A DNA stretch of 64,000 bases, from assembly GCA_023958085.1 (NCBI GenBank), contig JAMLGI010000002.1, positions 1 through 64,000 on the forward strand, written 5' to 3'. Each line of letters begins with the position of its first letter. Within the stretch, counting starts at the first letter, position 1. The translations under genes were made by a program, and so were the position numbers. This document shows, in pieces, positions 8,265-16,954 of the stretch. This DNA is from Solirubrobacterales bacterium. Lineage in GTDB: Bacteria > Actinomycetota > Thermoleophilia > Solirubrobacterales > 70-9. Below the pieces are notes generated by a model that saw only the letters and a list, made by a program, of their open reading frames with translations, had not been told where the DNA came from and searched no databases.

Positions 8265-9416
8265 TCAGGCGACGGCCGGAACCTCGCCCAGGCGGTTATC
8301 CGGTCTCAGTTCGGGCCGCACCGGCAGACCGCCCGCTGCATCAGACAGCGCCTCCCCCAGCACCGGTGCCAGGCGGAACATGTTCGCCCCTGCGGGGAAG
8401 AGAACCTGACCTGAACGCCAGATCCCGATCCCGTCCCTGCCCCACGGCAGCTCGGTCACCCAGCAGGCATGGGCCCTGCTTGGTTCCGGAACGAGGCCCG
8501 GCATCAGTTCACCAACGACGTCGGTTACGTCTTCCACCCGACGGTTGATCGAGTCGGGATCGACCCGCCCCTCCCCATCGGTCTGGACGCTGCCGTCAAC
8601 CCCGACTCCGAACCGCCCGTAGCCCCGCATCGGAGAACCCTCCACCGTCTCGCCGCGATGACGAAGTTCCCTGAAACCCGATGAAACCCGACCGGAAACA
8701 CGCGGCCGGACCTCATGGATGGTCCGCACCCTGGCCCGCTTGCTGACCGGGATCTCCACCCCGAAGGGACGGGCCAGATCCGGGGTCGAGGTCCCGGCCG
8801 CAACCACCACCGCATCGTAGACCCGGCGAATGTCACCGGCCCGGATCTCCACCCGGCCGTCCGCCAGCGTGGTCAGTCCATCGACCCGGCGCGGAATCAC
8901 CGCCTGTCCGACCTGACTGAACAGACTGCCGATCGCTACCTGGGCCCAGATCGTGGCTCCTGCCGGATCAAGCGCAACCGGCTCATCGACCCGGTCCAGT
9001 GCGGGAAGATGGCGGGCGGCCTCCTCCCCGGTGAGCAGCCGGACGTGACGATCAGGGCCCGCTTCCCGGGAGACCGGCTCCTGCGGTGAACCCTCGAGTC
9101 GGGTGATCACCTCGGTTCCGAAGGTGAGGATTCCCCGACGCGAGATCAGTTCGACCTCCATCCGGTGCTCCCAGGCGTTCCAGATCCGCATGCTCTCGAG
9201 TGCCAGTCCGACCAGGTCGGGATCACCCTTCTCGTACCAGTAGAGCCGGGAGCCGCCCCGGGACTGTCCGCCACCGGGGGCGCCTGGCTCGAAGATCTCG
9301 TACCCGACCCCGCGGCGTTCCAGAGCCATCGCGGTTGCGAGGCCGACTATCCCGGCCCCGACAATGCCGATGCTCCCGGCACCTTCCCTGGTCCCCGCTG
9401 CTGCGATTTCCGCCAT
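8265..9416 (-). CDS. FAD-dependent oxidoreductase, DAO family (sarcosine/N-methyl-amino-acid oxidase-like)
   Basis: A 383-residue flavoprotein. SIGIVGAGIVGLATAMALER near residue 17 is the dinucleotide-binding GxGxxG fold, and YEIFEPG ends with the FAD-ribose acidic residue. SRGGSRLYWYEKGDPDLV is like the RxxR/substrate loop of monomeric sarcosine oxidases. VYDAVVVAAGTSTPDL and LPWGRDGIGIWRSGQVLFPA complete the FAD site. A conserved Cys that would bind FAD covalently in MSOX is not obvious. The substrate is unknown. A TACTCT box lies nine bases upstream of the ATG. It converges with the SigB-like gene. Confidence 0.82.
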   Translation of the reverse strand: MAEIAAAGTREGAGSIGIVGAGIVGLATAMALERRGVGYEIFEPGAPGGGQSRGGSRLYWYEKGDPDLVGLALESMRIWNAWEHRMEVELISRRGILTFGTEVITRLEGSPQEPVSREAGPDRHVRLLTGEEAARHLPALDRVDEPVALDPAGATIWAQVAIGSLFSQVGQAVIPRRVDGLTTLADGRVEIRAGDIRRVYDAVVVAAGTSTPDLARPFGVEIPVSKRARVRTIHEVRPRVSGRVSSGFRELRHRGETVEGSPMRGYGRFGVGVDGSVQTDGEGRVDPDSINRRVEDVTDVVGELMPGLVPEPSRAHACWVTELPWGRDGIGIWRSGQVLFPAGANMFRLAPVLGEALSDAAGGLPVRPELRPDNRLGEVPAVA

Positions 9417-9461
9417 GACGGCCCGAGAGTACCCGCGTGGCCCTGCGGGAAACCCGCGTAC

Positions 9462-10340
9462 TCAGGCCAGCCAGAGGATCAGGGAGGCGATCAGACCGAC
9501 TGCGGTGAAGCCGAATGCCAACCGGGCCATGAACCGCTCCCAGATCCCGGTGTACCGGACACTCTGAAAGAAGAGCAGTCCGACCGTGTGGCCGGCGTTC
9601 AGGAGGAAGGAGCCGATCGCGATCAGGATGGTCGCCGCGCCCCTGCCCTCGATCGGGCCGTCGGTCCCGAGATTGGCCAGCACCGCGATCAGCCCGAGGC
9701 AGAAGGTGCCGATCAACCCGACCACGATGCCTACCGCGTCCCGGGTTGTGAGCGGGGGGAAGTTGCGGCTGGCCCGGATCATCTCCTCTTCCGTGTGGGC
9801 CTTGGCCGGCTCGTGGGATACCCTGATCGCCCCGGCTGCCGGTCCATCCTCGTCCGGGCGGGGGACCTCGATGTCCGAGATCGGCAGGCGGAAGTCCAGC
9901 TTGAGGCGTTCCCAGAGGTCCTTCTCTGCGTAGGCCCGCTGGCTGTCGGGATGGCTGACGACGATCAGTTCGTCGGCCGGGAACTCTCGCAGGCCGTCCC
10001 CGACTGCGGTCACCGGGTCGCCGTCGCCGACGTGACCGATCGCCCTGATCCCGTTGGCCTTCAGTTCCTGAAGGATCGCGTCCAGGCGATGTCCGGCATC
10101 CCTGATCGGACCGTCGAAATCGGCCATCTCGTGATGGAGGCCGGATTCGGCCAGAGCCGGGGTGACCACGAAGACCTCGACCTCGGCTACCGGTGACTTC
10201 ATGTGACTTCGGAGTTCCGCGAGGAAGTCGTCACCCCGGAACCGCTCGTCCGCCACCACCAGCACCCGGTGGATTCCGTCCCCGGGACTGTCTCCGGCTG
10301 CCGGCACATCCATCGTTGGATCCGATATCTCCCGAACCAT
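9462..10340 (-). CDS. Universal-stress-like domain protein with C-terminal membrane segments
   Basis: A 292-residue protein. The ATG at 10340 is favoured over an upstream one at 10403 because GGAG lies six bases before it. The N-terminal half (HRVLVVADERFRGDDFLAEL, AEVEVFVVTPALAES, IRAIGHVGDGDPVTAVGDGL, ADELIVVSHP) has the alpha/beta alternation of a Usp/adenine-nucleotide alpha-hydrolase-like fold. Residues about 200-290 contain three hydrophobic segments (AVGIVVGLIGTFCLGLIAVL, ATILIAIGSFLLNAG and LAFGFTAVGLIASLILWLA). The function is unknown. It is probably co-directional with rlmA but separated from it by a hairpin. Confidence 0.6.
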   Translation of the reverse strand: MVREISDPTMDVPAAGDSPGDGIHRVLVVADERFRGDDFLAELRSHMKSPVAEVEVFVVTPALAESGLHHEMADFDGPIRDAGHRLDAILQELKANGIRAIGHVGDGDPVTAVGDGLREFPADELIVVSHPDSQRAYAEKDLWERLKLDFRLPISDIEVPRPDEDGPAAGAIRVSHEPAKAHTEEEMIRASRNFPPLTTRDAVGIVVGLIGTFCLGLIAVLANLGTDGPIEGRGAATILIAIGSFLLNAGHTVGLLFFQSVRYTGIWERFMARLAFGFTAVGLIASLILWLA

Positions 10341-10391
10341 GATGTTCTCCTTCGGGTTGTCGCCGTCTCTAGACCCGGAGATACCCGATCT

Positions 10392-10411
10392 GCCCCCCTC
10401 CAACCGGGGGC
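10392..10411 (-). terminator. Short GC hairpin after the RlmA-like gene
   Basis: GCCCCC (10392-10397) pairs with GGGGGC (10406-10411), with an 8-base loop, 8 bases past the RlmA-like stop at 10419. The stem is short and has no T-run, so the call is weak. Confidence 0.35.
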
Positions 10412-10418
10412 CGGACTC

Positions 10419-11252
10419 TCAGAAGAGGTGGATGCAGACGGACCCGGTGACCGCACTGCGGTCCGGAAGCCCGGCGACGGCTTCAGCCATTGCCTCCGGC
10501 GCCAGGCGCCCGGCGCTCGGACCCATCCCGACAAGATCTTTCACCTGTCCCGGGTCCGCACTGATCGCCCAGTCCATCGAACTGGAGCGGAGCGGACGGC
10601 CCAGGGCCTGAAGGCTCTGATCGACCCGCTCCTGTTTGTCCGGATCCACGCTGATCATCCCGAACCGGTCGATGAGTTCACCGAGATGATCGGCCTCGGG
10701 CACAACCACGATCGTTCTTCCCCCGGGGGCGACGACTCGGGCCATTTCCTCTCCGTTCCGGGGCGAAAAGACGTTGATCAGCAGCGAAACCGCGTCGGTC
10801 CGGATCGGAAACCGGTCCCAGATGTCGGCTACCACCGCCCCGATGCGGGGGTGTGTCCGGGCGGCTCGCCGGGCGGCGAACTTGGAGTTGTCGAGCGCGA
10901 TCCCGGACCGGTCGGGCAGCCGGTCCAGCACCGCTTGCAGGTAGCTCCCGGGGCCCGATCCCAGATCGAGCACCGGCCCATCGCCCACTTCCGATCCCGA
11001 TTCGAAGGCCAGGTCGGAAACCGCCTCGACCAGCGGGGCGAAAAGTCCGTCCGCGAAGACCCGTTCCCGGGCGGCGATCATCTCCGCACTGTCGGCAGTG
11101 TGGGTGCCGGCGTCCCGTCCCAGCAAGCTGACGTATCCCTGGCGGGCGACATTGCTTGTGTGGCCGGAGCTGCAGATGAGTGAGGCACCGCTCACCCGGA
11201 GATGCCCACCGCAGTGGGGGCAGGCCAGCCAGGGAAGGACGTCCTCGAGCAC
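10419..11252 (-). CDS. RlmA-like 23S rRNA (guanine-N1) methyltransferase
   Basis: A 277-residue SAM-dependent methyltransferase. LACPHCGGHLRVSG and LICSSGHTSN supply a CxxC...C...H zinc ribbon as in RlmA(I)/RlmA(II). These enzymes methylate G745 or G748 in helix 35 of 23S rRNA, and the RlmA(II) member TlrB gives tylosin resistance. VLDLGSGPGSYLQAVLDRLP is SAM motif I, and ARQGYVSLLGRDAGTHTADS is the usual linker. The start is placed at GTG 11252 because a TACTGT box lies six bases upstream. The open frame extends to 11318 without a better start. It is divergent from the ABC exporter, which hints at a shared antibiotic-related role (inference). Confidence 0.8.
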   Translation of the reverse strand: MLEDVLPWLACPHCGGHLRVSGASLICSSGHTSNVARQGYVSLLGRDAGTHTADSAEMIAARERVFADGLFAPLVEAVSDLAFESGSEVGDGPVLDLGSGPGSYLQAVLDRLPDRSGIALDNSKFAARRAARTHPRIGAVVADIWDRFPIRTDAVSLLINVFSPRNGEEMARVVAPGGRTIVVVPEADHLGELIDRFGMISVDPDKQERVDQSLQALGRPLRSSSMDWAISADPGQVKDLVGMGPSAGRLAPEAMAEAVAGLPDRSAVTGSVCIHLF

Positions 11253-11258
11253 GCCGCC

Positions 11259-11264
11259 ACAGTA
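11259..11264 (-). promoter_or_regulatory. -10 box TACTGT for leaderless rlmA-like mRNA
   Basis: TACTGT, then six bases (ggcggc), then GTG at 11252. It decides the start of this gene. Confidence 0.5.
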
Positions 11265-11380
11265 CCCGGTACGGTCGATCGGCCGATCCCCGCGTTCCCC
11301 GGCAGCGGGGCCGAACACCCGCTGGTCCGGGGGCAGCGGACCTCACCCTGGTCGGGGCTGGTGAGCTCGGGGCGGGTCGC

Positions 11381-11403
11381 ATTACTTCACTTTGTATAGT
11401 AAT
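11381..11403 (+). promoter_or_regulatory. AT-rich inverted repeat overlapping the -10 of the ABC exporter
   Basis: ATTACT (11381-11386) and AGTAAT (11398-11403) are perfect inverted repeats in an otherwise GC-rich region. The right half overlaps TATAGT (11395-11400), which lies six bases before GTG 11407. This looks like a repressor operator (PadR/TetR/MarR type) on a leaderless promoter. No regulator gene is adjacent. Confidence 0.5.
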
Positions 11404-11406
11404 GCG

Positions 11407-13167
11407 GTGATCACCTTCCGGCGACTGCTTGGCTACGTGCGGACCTACCGAAGGGAGCTCTGGGGCTCCCTGATCTTTGCCTGGGCGGCAATGGGCATGA
11501 CCGTGCTGATCCCGTGGCTGATCGGGATGGCAGTCAGCGCGATCGAGGACGGTGATCTCGATCGCCTGTGGCAGGTTGTGGGGCTGATTCTCGGGGCGGC
11601 AGTCCTGCGGCTGGTCCTCACCGTAGTCCGGCGGATCATCGCCGGCCGGGTCTCGCTCGCGGTCGAGTTCGATCTTCGCCAGCAGATCTACTCACACCTG
11701 CAGCAGCTCGAACTGGGCTTCTTCGATCAGCAGCAGACCGGTCAACTGATGTCACGGGCCACGGTTGACCTGCAGGCGATCCGCTTCTTCCTTGGCTACG
11801 GGCTGATCTTCTTCTCCCAGAGCCTGCTGACGATCGCACTCGCTGCGGGCGTGATGTTCTGGATCAACCCGTGGCTGGCCCTGGTTGGACTCGCCCCCAC
11901 CCCGCTGGTGGTGCTGACCGCGTTCCGGTTCACCCGCCAGTCGCGACCGGCGATGCAGGAGGTTCAGCAGCGGGTGGCCGAGCTCACCGCCCAGGCCGAG
12001 GAGACGGTCACCGGGATCCGGGTGGTCAAGGCCTTCGCCCGCGAGGATCACCAGTACCGCAAGTTCCAGGGAGCGGTTGACCGGTTGTTCGAGAAGAGCC
12101 TGCTCTCGACCCGGATCCAGGCATTCTTCCAGCCGCTGATCGGTGCCCTGCCTCAGATCGGGACGGCCCTGGTGCTGCTGGTCGGCGGAAGAGCGGTGAT
12201 CGCCGACCAGATCGGCCTCGGCGAGTTCACCGCGTTCTACACCTACATGCTGATGCTCTCCTCCCCGCTTCGTTCCTTCGGCATGGCTCTGGGCATGGGA
12301 CAGCGGGCGATCGCCGCGGGAAACCGGTTGTTCGAGGTTCTCGACCGGGACCCCGGAATCACCGCCCCACCCGGGGCGCCACCGCTGCCCGACGGCGGCG
12401 GACGGATCCAGTTCGAAGGGGTCGACCTGAACTACGGCTCCGGCGCCGGAGATGCGCTCAGCGGGATCTCGCTCGATCTCGCCGCCGGCAGCCGGATCGG
12501 ACTGGTCGGCGGTTCCGGATCGGGCAAGACCAGTCTGGTCGCGCTGATCGCCCGTCTGTACGACCCGACCGGCGGAAGAGTCATGATCGACGGGGCCGAC
12601 CTCCGGTCGGTCGAGACCGGCTCGATCCGGACCGGTATCGCCTACGTGTCCGATGACAGTTTCCTTTTCAGCGATTCGATCCGGGCCAACATCGCCTACG
12701 CCCGACCCGACGCCGGCGACGAGGAGATCGAGCGGGCCGCCCGCCTGGCCCAGGCCGACCGGTTCATCGAGGACCTCTCCGAGGGCTACGAAACGGTTGT
12801 CGGCGAGCGCGGACTGACCCTCTCCGGCGGCCAGCGCCAGCGGATCGCCATCGCCCGGGCGATTCTCGCCGATCCCCGCATCCTGATCCTCGACGATGCC
12901 ACCTCGTCGCTCGATGCGGCGACCGAAAGGGCGGTACGCGACGGCCTCGACGAGGTGATACGAGACCGCACCACGATCGTGATCGGCCACCGGACCTCCA
13001 CCCTCTCTCTGGCCGACGAGATCCTGGTGATGGAAGCCGGTCGCATCGTCGAGCGCGGAAGTCACACGGAACTGGCCACCCGGTCGCAGGCCTACCGCTC
13101 GCTGATCGCCTCCGACGAGGATCAGGAACTCCGCTTCGTCCGGGAACCGGAAGGAGCCGTCGGATGA
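11407..13167 (+). CDS. ABC exporter half-transporter with degenerate ATP site (TM287-like)
   Basis: 586 residues from GTG 11407; a TTG at 11392 in the same frame lies inside the presumed promoter. An N-terminal six-helix ABC transmembrane domain (LIPWLIGMAVSAIED, FFDQQQTGQLMSRATVDL) is followed by an ATPase domain. The Walker A is GGSGSGKTS, the signature LTLSGGQRQR, and the H-loop IGHRTSTLS. The Walker B reads ILILDDATSSLD: the catalytic Glu is Asp, as in the non-catalytic subunit of heterodimeric exporters (TM287, BmrC). It presumably pairs with the next gene, whose start overlaps its stop (ATGA). Multidrug or lipid export at the cytoplasmic membrane is the family role. Confidence 0.9.
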   Translation: MITFRRLLGYVRTYRRELWGSLIFAWAAMGMTVLIPWLIGMAVSAIEDGDLDRLWQVVGLILGAAVLRLVLTVVRRIIAGRVSLAVEFDLRQQIYSHLQQLELGFFDQQQTGQLMSRATVDLQAIRFFLGYGLIFFSQSLLTIALAAGVMFWINPWLALVGLAPTPLVVLTAFRFTRQSRPAMQEVQQRVAELTAQAEETVTGIRVVKAFAREDHQYRKFQGAVDRLFEKSLLSTRIQAFFQPLIGALPQIGTALVLLVGGRAVIADQIGLGEFTAFYTYMLMLSSPLRSFGMALGMGQRAIAAGNRLFEVLDRDPGITAPPGAPPLPDGGGRIQFEGVDLNYGSGAGDALSGISLDLAAGSRIGLVGGSGSGKTSLVALIARLYDPTGGRVMIDGADLRSVETGSIRTGIAYVSDDSFLFSDSIRANIAYARPDAGDEEIERAARLAQADRFIEDLSEGYETVVGERGLTLSGGQRQRIAIARAILADPRILILDDATSSLDAATERAVRDGLDEVIRDRTTIVIGHRTSTLSLADEILVMEAGRIVERGSHTELATRSQAYRSLIASDEDQELRFVREPEGAVG

Positions 13168-14981
13168 GTCCGGGCGGAAGGGACCGGCGGCGCAAGCTGA
13201 CCTGGGTTCTTGGCCTGCTGCGGCCGTACCGTGCCCGGCTGGTCTGGATGTTCCTGGCGGTGCTGGCCTCCACCGGTTCTGCTCTACTGCCGCCCTGGCT
13301 GGCCGGCCGGGCGATCGACGTCGGCATCGTTCCCGGCGACACGACCGCCCTCGGCCTGACCGTTCTCGCCTTCGCGCTTGCGATCACGGTCAACGCCGCG
13401 ACCTCCTGGCTGCAGACCTGGCTGGTCGGGTGGGTCGGGATCCGGGTGCTGCAGGACCTGCGAGAACAGGTTTTTCAACACGTTCAGCGGATGTCCGTCG
13501 GGTTCTTCAGTCGGACCCATCCCGGCACCGTGATCTCACGGATGACCAACGACATCGAGGCGCTGAACCAACTGATCAGTGACGGCATAGTCACCCTGTT
13601 CGGGAACCTGCTCACCCTGGTCGGGGTGGTCGCGATCATGGTTGCCCTCGACTGGCGTCTCGCCCTGATCACCTTCACCGTCCTTCCGCTGCTGGCCTTG
13701 ACCAGCATGGTCTTCCGCCACTACTCGACCGGTGCCTTCCGGCGAACCCGGGAACGGATCGCCCAGGTGACCGCCTACCTGCAGGAGACCCTGAGCGGCG
13801 TCCGTGCGGTCCGTTCCTTCGGCCAGGAGGAACGGCATCTGGTCCGGATGACCGAGCTCAATCAGCTCAACCGCGAAGCCAACATGGCGACCGTGTACCT
13901 GAACGCCAGCTACTTCCCGGCGACCGAGCTTCTGACCGCGGTCGGGACCGCGACGATCCTGATCTTCGGTGGCTGGCAGGCGATCGAGGGCAACATCATG
14001 ATCGGGGTGGTCGTTTCCTTCATCGGGTACCTCAACCTGTTCTTTGACCCGGTTCAGCAGCTGGCCCAGCTCTACGCCACCTACCAGCAGGGAATGGCCG
14101 CGCTGGACAAGATCTTCGAGCTGCTCGACACCGAAGCCGAGATCGTCGATCTGCCCGAAGCGGTCACCCCGGAGGACATCGAGGGACGGGTCGGGTTCGA
14201 CCGGGTCTCCTTCAGCTACGCCAGGGAGGCCGGGCGACCCGACGGTCCCTGGGCGGTCGAGGAGATCGACCTCGAGATCTCCCCCGGAGAGACCGTCGCG
14301 TTGGTCGGCGCGACCGGCGCCGGCAAGTCCACCCTGGCGAAACTGGTCACCCGTTTCCACGACCCGCAGCGCGGGGTGGTCCGGATCGACGGCCGGCCGC
14401 TGCCGGAATGGAATCAGCGAGGAGTGCGGCGTCTGATGGGAATCGTGCCCCAGGAAGGCTTCCTGTTCTCGGGCACGATCGCCGAGAACATCGCCTTCGG
14501 TCGGCCCGACGCGGACCGCGGTGAGATTGAGGCGGCGGCAGCCACGGTCGGGGTGGATCAGTTCGTCGCCAATCTGCCCGATGGCCTCGACACCGAGGTC
14601 GGGGAACGCGGAATCCAGCTTTCATCCGGCCAGAGGCAGCTGGTCGCCTTTGCCCGGGTGGTCCTGGCCCGACCGCGCCTGCTGGTCCTCGATGAGGCCA
14701 CCTCGGCCGTCGATACCCGTACCGAACGAATCATCGAGCGGGCCCTGGCCACCGCCCTGAGCGGACGCACCGCAATCGTTATCGCTCATCGCCTGTCGAC
14801 GATTCAGCGGGCCGACCGGATCGTGGTTCTCGATCACGGACGGATCGTCGAGAGCGGCCCCCACGATGAACTGATCCGGTCAGGCGGAGCGTACGCCCGA
14901 CTCCACGGGTCCTGGGTCGGTGCGACCGAAGACCGCGGCTCAGCCGGGTCCGATGCCGCCGGTGCCGGAACCGCCGGATGA
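13164..14981 (+). CDS. ABC exporter half-transporter with canonical ATP site (TM288-like)
   Basis: A 605-residue partner of the preceding gene, with ATGA overlap. The transmembrane domain (LLPPWLAGRAIDVGIVPG, FFSRTHPGTVISRMTNDIEA) is followed by Walker A GATGAGKST and Walker B LLVLDEATSAVD with the catalytic Glu. The signature is IQLSSGQRQ and the H-loop IAHRLSTIQ. With the first subunit, the consensus site would combine this Walker A/B with the canonical LSGGQ of the partner, and the other site would be degenerate. That is the layout of TM287/288-type heterodimers. Its 3' end overlaps the convergent lipoprotein gene by 42 bases. Confidence 0.9.
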   Translation: MSPGGRDRRRKLTWVLGLLRPYRARLVWMFLAVLASTGSALLPPWLAGRAIDVGIVPGDTTALGLTVLAFALAITVNAATSWLQTWLVGWVGIRVLQDLREQVFQHVQRMSVGFFSRTHPGTVISRMTNDIEALNQLISDGIVTLFGNLLTLVGVVAIMVALDWRLALITFTVLPLLALTSMVFRHYSTGAFRRTRERIAQVTAYLQETLSGVRAVRSFGQEERHLVRMTELNQLNREANMATVYLNASYFPATELLTAVGTATILIFGGWQAIEGNIMIGVVVSFIGYLNLFFDPVQQLAQLYATYQQGMAALDKIFELLDTEAEIVDLPEAVTPEDIEGRVGFDRVSFSYAREAGRPDGPWAVEEIDLEISPGETVALVGATGAGKSTLAKLVTRFHDPQRGVVRIDGRPLPEWNQRGVRRLMGIVPQEGFLFSGTIAENIAFGRPDADRGEIEAAAATVGVDQFVANLPDGLDTEVGERGIQLSSGQRQLVAFARVVLARPRLLVLDEATSAVDTRTERIIERALATALSGRTAIVIAHRLSTIQRADRIVVLDHGRIVESGPHDELIRSGGAYARLHGSWVGATEDRGSAGSDAAGAGTAG

Positions 14982-15608
14982 GCCGCCGGAACCGCCCGCG
15001 GGCGGGGCGGCGCCACCGGTGTCCGGCGCGTCGGGGGTAACCCCGCCGGTGTCCGGCGCCGGGGCGGGAGCCGGAGCGGGAGTCGTCTCCGGAGCCGGCG
15101 CTTCGTAGGTCGATCCGGCATCCGGCGTTTCCGAAGGAACCGTTCCGGTGTCGCTGCCGGTGCTCACCGGCGCCGAGGGACCGTCGGCGCAGTCGGTGAA
15201 GCCGTATGCGCCGGCAGCCTCCTGGAAGGTCGCCGGGTCGGTGCTGCCGCTGGCCGGATCGGCGAGATCGTTGAGGGCGGCGATCACCTCCTCCGGGGCC
15301 GGACCGTCATCGGGGGTACCCAGTTTCTCGAGGCGTTCAGCCAGACTGCGGTAGAACCCGGCGACCTGTTCGGCCTTGTCGCTCTCCGCGGTGGTGGTGC
15401 TTGCCTGGAGCGCCCCGATCGCCGCGTTGACCTCAGCGCAGATCGCATCGCCCTCACTGATCAGATCTGCCTTGCTCAGGCTCACCGGTTCGGTTGTCGG
15501 AGCCGGAGCCGGTGCCGGCTCCGAATCGCTGCCACCGCAACCGGAAAACCCGACCATCGCCAGGGCGACCAGAAGCACAGCCGGAGAGAGACTTTTCAGG
15601 GTAGGCAC
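14940..15608 (-). CDS. Lipoprotein with Ala/Pro/Gly-rich tail
   Basis: 222 residues from GTG 15608, chosen because TACCTT lies seven bases upstream; a TTG three codons earlier is less likely. LSPAVLLVALAMVGFSGCGG is a signal peptide ending in a lipobox (FSGC). A helical region follows (EGDAICAEVNAAIGALQAST, AEQVAGFYRSLAERLEKL) with paired cysteines (AICAEV and TDCADG). The last 80 residues are Pro/Ala/Gly/Thr-rich with PAPAPAPAP runs, probably a wall-spanning spacer. Similar helical Cys-containing lipoproteins are common in actinobacteria and have no known function. Confidence 0.7.
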   Translation of the reverse strand: MPTLKSLSPAVLLVALAMVGFSGCGGSDSEPAPAPAPTTEPVSLSKADLISEGDAICAEVNAAIGALQASTTTAESDKAEQVAGFYRSLAERLEKLGTPDDGPAPEEVIAALNDLADPASGSTDPATFQEAAGAYGFTDCADGPSAPVSTGSDTGTVPSETPDAGSTYEAPAPETTPAPAPAPAPDTGGVTPDAPDTGGAAPPAGGSGGSSGGSGTGGIGPG

Positions 15609-15615
15609 GCAAATC

Positions 15616-15621
15616 AAGGTA
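15616..15621 (-). promoter_or_regulatory. -10 box TACCTT for leaderless lipoprotein mRNA
   Basis: TACCTT, then seven bases, then GTG at 15608 on the reverse strand. Confidence 0.45.
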
Positions 15622-15687
15622 ACAGAGCCCCCGGCGGGATCAGGAGACGACCCGAAGGTGCCTCAGGTATTCTTCGACCCTGCCCAC

Positions 15688-15758
15688 TGCGGGGTAGAAT
15701 AATGGTAATTCGTGCGGTTCTGGTCCGTGAAATCGGGGTTCGAGTCCCTGCCCCGCAG
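15688..15758 (+). tRNA. tRNA-Gln (anticodon CTG)
   Basis: The acceptor stem TGCGGGG (15688-15694) pairs with CCCCGCA (15751-15757). The D arm is GAAT...ATTC. The anticodon stem TGCGG/CCGTG encloses loop TTCTGGT with anticodon CTG at 15720-15722. The T arm is CGGGG-TTCGAGT-CCCTG and the discriminator base is G. The 3' CCA is not fully encoded (CCT follows). A TATTCT box about 15 bases upstream could be its -10. All helices pair, with a few G-T wobbles. Confidence 0.93.
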
Positions 15759-15808
15759 CCTTGACAACCGGGTCGATCGGGTCTCATGATCGAAACCGGA
15801 AGCCTCGG

Positions 15809-16465
15809 TCAGGCTCCGAAAACCCTTCGCAGTTCCTCTTCGCGTTCGGGATCCAGCACCGCGAGGACGTCGTCGTCGACCTGAAGTTTCGAGTCGGCGT
15901 TCGGGACGAAGCCGTGCCCCGACCGGATGATCGAGATCAGCAGCGTGTGATCCGGAATCTCGATCTCGGCGATCGTCCGTCCGGCGACCGGTGAGTTCTC
16001 CCCCACCCGCATCTCGACGATCTCGATCTCCTCGGCTTCAAGATCCAGCAGCCGGACCAGGCTGCGTTGGGGAACCTCGTGTTCGAGCAGGCGCAGGATC
16101 GCGTCGGTGGCCGAGACCACCGGCTTGATTCCGAGCAGATCGAAGTGCTGGCGATTGTTCGGGTTGTTGGCCCGGGCGATGATCCGCCCGACCCCGTACT
16201 TGTCCCGCGCGACCTGGCAGATCAGGATGTTGTCCTCGTCGTCGCCGGTGACCGCGATCACCAGGTCGGCCCGCTCGATGCCGGCACGTTCGAGGACCCA
16301 GAGCTCGGAGCCATCGCCGTAAAGAACCCGGTGTTCAAGCAGCTGCTCGACCCCGAGATAGCGATGACGGTTCGACTCGATCAGGGTGACCTCGTGACCC
16401 TGACCGACCAGCTCCCGGGTCAGGTTGAATCCGACCTTCCCGGCACCGATCACGACCACATACAT
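15809..16465 (-). CDS. trkA: TrkA-family potassium-uptake regulatory protein (ceoC-like)
   Basis: A 218-residue RCK protein. MYVVVIGAGKVGFNLTREL is the NAD-binding TrkA_N motif; VIAVTGDDEDNILICQVARD and RIIARANNPNNRQHFDLLGI continue it. The C-terminal part (LEAEEIEIVEMRVGENSPVA, then GHGFVPNADSKLQVDDDVLA) is a TrkA_C domain, which in this family binds ligands such as c-di-AMP or nucleotides. The start overlaps the previous TrkA stop by one base (TGATG). With the upstream gene it forms a pair like mycobacterial ceoB/ceoC, also next to an APC-type permease. It should gate K+ or other cation transport at the membrane. Confidence 0.85.
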   Translation of the reverse strand: MYVVVIGAGKVGFNLTRELVGQGHEVTLIESNRHRYLGVEQLLEHRVLYGDGSELWVLERAGIERADLVIAVTGDDEDNILICQVARDKYGVGRIIARANNPNNRQHFDLLGIKPVVSATDAILRLLEHEVPQRSLVRLLDLEAEEIEIVEMRVGENSPVAGRTIAEIEIPDHTLLISIIRSGHGFVPNADSKLQVDDDVLAVLDPEREEELRRVFGA

Positions 16466-16908
16466 CAGCTTCCACCCGTCTTGCCGGCGGCCCGGTGAAG
16501 GCCGTCTTCGAGCATCTCGATCGCAACCCGGGTCGGGCAGATGATCTCGAGACCCTGCTCGCGGTACCACTCGGCCCGCCACGGATCGAGGATCCGGGCG
16601 ATCACCGTGTCCACCTGGTAGCGCTTCCGGGCGATCTGGGAGATCACGATGTTGGTGTTGTCGCCGTTGGTAGCGGCGACGAAGGCGTCCGCCCGTTCGA
16701 TCCCGGCAACCTCGAGGGCTCCGGACTCAAGCGCCGCCCCGACCGTGAAGGTCCCCCCGGCCTCCTCCCACGACTGCTCCATGTCCAGCTCAAGGCGGGC
16801 ATGGGATTCGGGGTCCTGGTCGAGACAGGAGACGGTGTGGCCCTCCGAGAGCATCGACCGGGCCAGACCCGACCCCACTCTCCCGCAGCCGACGATCAGT
16901 ACGAACAT
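16465..16908 (-). CDS. TrkA_N-only regulatory protein (ceoB-like)
   Basis: 147 residues. FVLIVGCGRVGSGLARSMLS is the Rossmann glycine motif and LDQDPESH ends with the ribose-binding acid. AFVAATNGDNTNIVISQIAR and VIARILDPWRAEWYREQGL are typical TrkA_N. There is no TrkA_C domain, unlike the next gene, so the two may form a mixed assembly. The ATG at 16908 is favoured over 16917 because TAGGAT sits seven bases before it, which would make the first ATG part of the promoter. Together with the downstream trkA it lies 46 bp after the APC-Usp permease operon. Confidence 0.8.
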   Translation of the reverse strand: MFVLIVGCGRVGSGLARSMLSEGHTVSCLDQDPESHARLELDMEQSWEEAGGTFTVGAALESGALEVAGIERADAFVAATNGDNTNIVISQIARKRYQVDTVIARILDPWRAEWYREQGLEIICPTRVAIEMLEDGLHRAAGKTGGS

Positions 16909-16915
16909 CGGCCGC

Positions 16916-16921
16916 ATCCTA
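16916..16921 (-). promoter_or_regulatory. -10 box TAGGAT for leaderless trkA pair
   Basis: TAGGAT, then seven bases (gcggccg), then ATG 16908. It gives the two TrkA genes their own promoter within the reverse-strand block. Confidence 0.45.
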
Positions 16922-16954
16922 GATCATTCACTCCCGGTTTCCCACCGCGGGACA

